From assembly GCA_007119395.1 (NCBI GenBank), contig SKPS01000231.1, positions 1-9,545 of the forward strand: 9,545 nucleotides of DNA, given 5' to 3'. The translations under genes were made by a program, and so were the position numbers. The notes beneath the pieces were generated by a model that saw nothing but the letters and a program-made list of their open reading frames with translations, was not told the DNA's origin and did not search any database. This DNA is from Lentimicrobiaceae bacterium (GTDB lineage Bacteria; Bacteroidota; Bacteroidia; Bacteroidales; SKPS01). Positions 7,043 through 9,545 of this stretch are shown here, piece after piece. Within the stretch, counting starts at the first letter, position 1. Each line of letters starts with the position of its first letter.

Positions 7043-7849
7043 ATGGGACTTCTATACCGCCTGGTTACATCTTATGCTTTTCAGCGTACCGGATTGGCAC
7101 GTGGACTGACCACCTTTGTGGGATGGCTGGCTGACCGCCGGCTGCCGAAGTGGATACTGCTACCTGTCATCAGGAAGTATATCCGGGTGAATGGAATCGA
7201 TATGTCACAATACCAGGGTGACCCTGAGTCTTTTTCTACCTTTAACCGGTTTTTTACCCGCGCCCTGAAGCCAGGATGCCGGATACAGGGCAACGGTGTT
7301 ACCTCGCCTGCCGACGGTGTGGTGACCGCTGCCGGTACCTTTACTGAAAGCATGCTCTTCCATGTGAAAGGGAACAGCTATCCGCTTACAGAGCTGCTTA
7401 GGAGTGCCTGGCCCGATACCGGCTCCTTTGTCACGGTGTACCTCTCCCCGGCCGACTACCACCGTGTACATACACCGTTCAATTGTACCGTTACCTCCAT
7501 CCGTCACCTGCACGGAGAAGTGCGTACAGTAGACCCCGCGTATGTGTTGAAACACCCGGGACTCTACTGTACCAATGAACGGGTGGTGGTGGAAGGCACC
7601 TCACCGTACGGGAAGTTTTGCCTGGTATTGGTGGGTGCCCTGGTGGTTGGACGCATCACACTGAGTATCGTGGACAAGATCAACAAGGGGGGCACAATGG
7701 AGAACCTCAACATTGAACTCGAGAAAGGTGCCGAGCTCGGCATGTTTGAGATGGGATCCACCGTGGTGCTGGTGATGGAGAGCGATGCGCTGAAAAATAC
7801 CGGCCGGCTCACAGGGGAGCATGTGCTGCTGGGGACAACCATCAGCTAA
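7043..7849 (+). CDS. psd: Phosphatidylserine decarboxylase, Escherichia coli-like form
   Basis: The 268-residue product converts phosphatidylserine to phosphatidylethanolamine at the inner membrane. It has the family N-terminus FSTFNRFFTRALKPG (64-78), SPADG (88-92) with catalytic Asp91, YHRVHTPF (139-146) with His143 corresponding to E. coli His147, and MGSTVV (237-242). The proenzyme is expected to cleave itself at Gly238-Ser239, turning Ser239 into the pyruvoyl group; MGST replaces the commoner LGST. The length and the long N-terminal domain match the E. coli type, not the short decarboxylase of about 220 residues that I associate with Bacteroides. AAGG lies 9 bases before the ATG. A near -7 box (GATATTTG, 7013-7020) lies in the 54-bp gap after the upstream gene, so it may be read both from its own start and by read-through. 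Its substrate is made by the next gene. Confidence 0.95.
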   Translation: MGLLYRLVTSYAFQRTGLARGLTTFVGWLADRRLPKWILLPVIRKYIRVNGIDMSQYQGDPESFSTFNRFFTRALKPGCRIQGNGVTSPADGVVTAAGTFTESMLFHVKGNSYPLTELLRSAWPDTGSFVTVYLSPADYHRVHTPFNCTVTSIRHLHGEVRTVDPAYVLKHPGLYCTNERVVVEGTSPYGKFCLVLVGALVVGRITLSIVDKINKGGTMENLNIELEKGAELGMFEMGSTVVLVMESDALKNTGRLTGEHVLLGTTIS

Positions 7850-7976
7850 GTGCTGCAATGGGCTGTTCCCAACTGATAAGACGTGATGCCGAATCAAAAA
7901 CCCGGGTATTCTTAACCAACGGAATCATCACAATTTTCACAACGCGAAACCCCTATGTCGTCAGGGATTTCTTTGT

Positions 7977-7984
7977 TACCTTTG
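7977..7984 (+). promoter_or_regulatory. Candidate -7 promoter box of pssA
   Basis: TACCTTTG matches TAnnTTTG exactly and is the same octamer as the box before the radical SAM operon. Transcription from about 7990 would give a leader of about 50 bases to the ATG at 8042. No clear TTG lies 17-23 bases upstream. The imperfect palindrome ATGCAAGTGCAT (7995-8006) sits just after the presumed start. No terminator is visible in the 192-bp gap after psd. Confidence 0.5.
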
Positions 7985-8041
7985 TGGCTGAAAGATGCAA
8001 GTGCATGCTGTTGATTTAGGTACCATTATATATAGGTTTGT

Positions 8042-8746
8042 ATGAATCACTACCTGAAAAGAATGATCCCCTCGGCACTTACCATGTGCAATCTGTTGCT
8101 TGGCTTTGCAGCCATTGCCATGTCTGACCTCACCCCGTTTTATGCGATGGTGTGTATCTATCTGGCGGCTGTATTCGATGGTATTGATGGTTTGGCAGCA
8201 CGGGCGTTCAACGCCATCACCCCTTTTGGCAAGCAGCTCGATTCTCTGGCCGACATGGTCACCTTTGGCGTAGCTCCGGCAGTATTGATCTATCAGCACC
8301 TGCTCCCACCGGGTTACTCATCACTGATTATCGTTGCCATCATTCCGTTGTTTGCCGCCATCAGGCTTGCGCGGTTCAACAACGACACCAGCCAGAGTAC
8401 CAGCTTTCGCGGATTGCCCACCCCGGCGGCAGCACTCTTCCTCGCACCACTACCCTATATCGACCTGGAGTATGCTTTCCGCCTCTACAATGAACCGCTG
8501 CTGATCGCCGCAGTAGTGGTGGTCGCACTGCTCATGCTGATGCCCATCAGAATGTTCTCGTTCAAAGGGCTTAAAGACACCGGCCCCAACCGAGTGTTCC
8601 CCATCCTGCTCATCCTCGGATCCATTGGGCTCCTGATACCCTTTCAATGGATGGCCATGCCACTGATCATCATTTTGTATTTGCTGCTCTCGCTGCTCTA
8701 CAATGTCTGGAACACACCCGCCCACCAGCGCGAGCAAGAATCTTAG
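8042..8746 (+). CDS. pssA: CDP-diacylglycerol-serine O-phosphatidyltransferase (phosphatidylserine synthase)
   Basis: The 234-residue membrane protein has the complete CDP-alcohol phosphatidyltransferase signature D-x2-DG-x2-AR-x8-G-x3-D-x3-D: Asp46, Asp49, Gly50, Ala53-Arg54, Gly63, Asp67 and Asp71. These residues bind Mg2+ and the CDP group. Around it are about seven or eight hydrophobic segments (for example residues 13-28, 34-48, 91-107 and 198-224). It condenses CDP-diacylglycerol with L-serine to give phosphatidylserine, the substrate of the decarboxylase encoded 192 bp upstream. The N-terminus (MNHYLKRMIPSALTMCNLLL) is typical of the membrane-bound (type II) serine branch, and neighbourhood with psd supports serine over glycerol phosphate as acceptor. 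AGG lies 6 bases before the ATG. The gene stops only 5 bp before the tandem repeat block. Confidence 0.95.
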   Translation: MNHYLKRMIPSALTMCNLLLGFAAIAMSDLTPFYAMVCIYLAAVFDGIDGLAARAFNAITPFGKQLDSLADMVTFGVAPAVLIYQHLLPPGYSSLIIVAIIPLFAAIRLARFNNDTSQSTSFRGLPTPAAALFLAPLPYIDLEYAFRLYNEPLLIAAVVVVALLMLMPIRMFSFKGLKDTGPNRVFPILLILGSIGLLIPFQWMAMPLIIILYLLLSLLYNVWNTPAHQREQES

Positions 8747-8751
8747 GAAAG

Positions 8752-9037
8752 GCTTTTGGCCGTTGGCTGTTGGCTATTTTTAAGGCCACCCGCAAACCTA
8801 TTTTATGTCCCGTAGGGACAAGATATTGGTAGAAACGGAGCCCACACATACACACCCAATGTCCCGTAGGGACATGATATGGGATGTTGGCTAATTGCTT
8901 TTGGCTGTTTGCCGTTTGCTTTTTTTTGGTCCATCCGCAAACCAATTTTATGTCCCGTAGGGACAAGATATTGGTAGAAACGGAGCCCACACACACACCC
9001 AATGTCCCGTAGGGACAGGATATTGGGGTTTTGGCTC
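8752..9037. repeat. Two tandem copies of a roughly 145-bp unit
   Basis: Copy 1 runs from 8752 to about 8892 and copy 2 from 8897 to about 9037. They align without gaps over the first 74 bases (GCTTTTGGCCGTTGGCTG against GCTTTTGGCTGTTTGCCG, then CCGCAAACC, then the palindrome), with two bases lost in the CA-rich stretch of copy 2. Each unit is a low-complexity TTGGC/TTTGC segment, a CCGCAAACC link, a palindrome, a segment of about 38 bases (GATATTGGTAGAAACGGAGC, then CCCACACA...) and a second palindrome. Minus-strand frames through it would encode repetitive peptides with no sign of selection. It is spacer repeat DNA, not a gene. Confidence 0.9.
8806..9017. repeat. Four copies of the palindrome TGTCCCGTAGGGACA
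   Basis: Identical 15-base palindromes (6-bp stems, 3-base loop) lie at 8806-8820, 8860-8874, 8951-8965 and 9003-9017, two per tandem unit and in the same orientation. Spacings between starts are 54, 91 and 52 bases. They resemble REP-like extragenic palindromes, which I recall as widespread in Bacteroidetes spacers. No transposase lies in the window. Confidence 0.9.
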
Positions 9038-9127
9038 CGCGGAAGCGGCTTGGCGACATTCCGATGCCGCCAGGTATCGGACCTTAGACCAACCAATACC
9101 ACATACATCAAAAAGGTCAACGCGTCT

Positions 9128-9157
9128 CCCCTGGTTCCCAACGTCCCCATTGTCCCC
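9128..9157 (-). other. Putative G-quadruplex motif
   Basis: The minus strand carries four G runs separated by three 5-base loops: GGGG-ACAAT-GGGG-ACGTT-GGG-AACCA-GGGG. This meets the usual G3+N1-7 pattern. The regular 8-9 base period suggests it grew by short tandem duplication. It lies in spacer DNA between the palindromic repeats and the GA tract. Confidence 0.6.
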
Positions 9158-9352
9158 AAACAGAATGTTCCTTTTGCCGCTGTATCAGAATCTTGCTCTT
9201 ATTGAACCCACCATAACGCATCGTGCAGCAAAAATATTTCCGATTCTTTGTGGAGATGAATGAAAATTGCACTATCTTAGCAACCGAACAAAACGCTGTA
9301 TCATTTGGCACAAACCACTTCACATACCATAGCCGTCTCTTTGTTGAACAGG

Positions 9353-9545
<193 letters not shown>

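Noticed and set aside
7860..7925. Terminator after psd (TGGG-CTGTT-CCCA and ACCCGGGT)
   Set aside because: Stems are only 4 bp each and no T-run follows.
8806..9017. Possible CRISPR array
   Set aside because: Only four 15-base palindromes with unequal spacing, and the sequences between them are copies of each other, not unique spacers. No cas genes are present.
9060..9081. Hairpin TCCGAT...ATCGGA
   Set aside because: A 6-bp stem with a 10-base loop and no T-run or neighbouring gene end; it could be chance.
8670..9159. Two overlapping minus-strand frames of 118 and 129 codons
   Set aside because: They translate the tandem repeats and palindromes (repeated YLVPTGHKIGLR and similar), overlap each other and the end of pssA, and have no family match. 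Such frames are a known artefact of this repeat type.

Overview
The window looks like a chromosomal segment of a Bacteroidetes bacterium, most likely a member of the Bacteroidales or Marinilabiliales. The signs are TAnnTTTG-type -7 promoter boxes with few strong Shine-Dalgarno sites, a kinase-less membrane PASTA protein, adjacent psd and pssA genes, and TGTCCCGTAGGGACA palindromic repeats in the spacers. This placement is inferred from pattern recognition, not from a database search.

Left part, minus strand (1-4682). Reading in the direction of transcription, from about 4770 leftwards, there is a three-gene cluster: a HemN/ChuW-like radical SAM protein (4682-3378), a cobalamin-binding protein (3343-2276) and a cytoplasmic histidine kinase (2211-1009). 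The cobalamin protein has the W-x9-EH signature of CarH/LitR-type adenosylcobalamin photoreceptors, together with an ExHxxG cobalamin motif, but it has no MerR DNA-binding domain. The cluster therefore looks like a B12-based, possibly light-sensing signalling unit whose output may pass through the kinase. This is the most interesting content of the window. Further left are a membrane-anchored PASTA protein (867-250), with its own candidate promoter, and the first 48 codons of a secreted protein (146-1).

Right part, plus strand (5015-8746). After a 332-bp divergent control region come an O-antigen ligase/Wzy-type polymerase-like membrane protein with a C-terminal TPR region (5015-6988), phosphatidylserine decarboxylase (7043-7849) and phosphatidylserine synthase (8042-8746). 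The last two perform consecutive steps in phosphatidylethanolamine synthesis. All three act at the cell envelope.

Far right (8747-9545) there is no confident gene. The stretch holds two tandem copies of a roughly 145-bp unit, each with two TGTCCCGTAGGGACA palindromes. It also has a regularly spaced four-run G-quadruplex motif on the minus strand, a doubtful 75-codon ORF, and a perfect (GA)14 tract crossed by an open frame that runs off the window edge.
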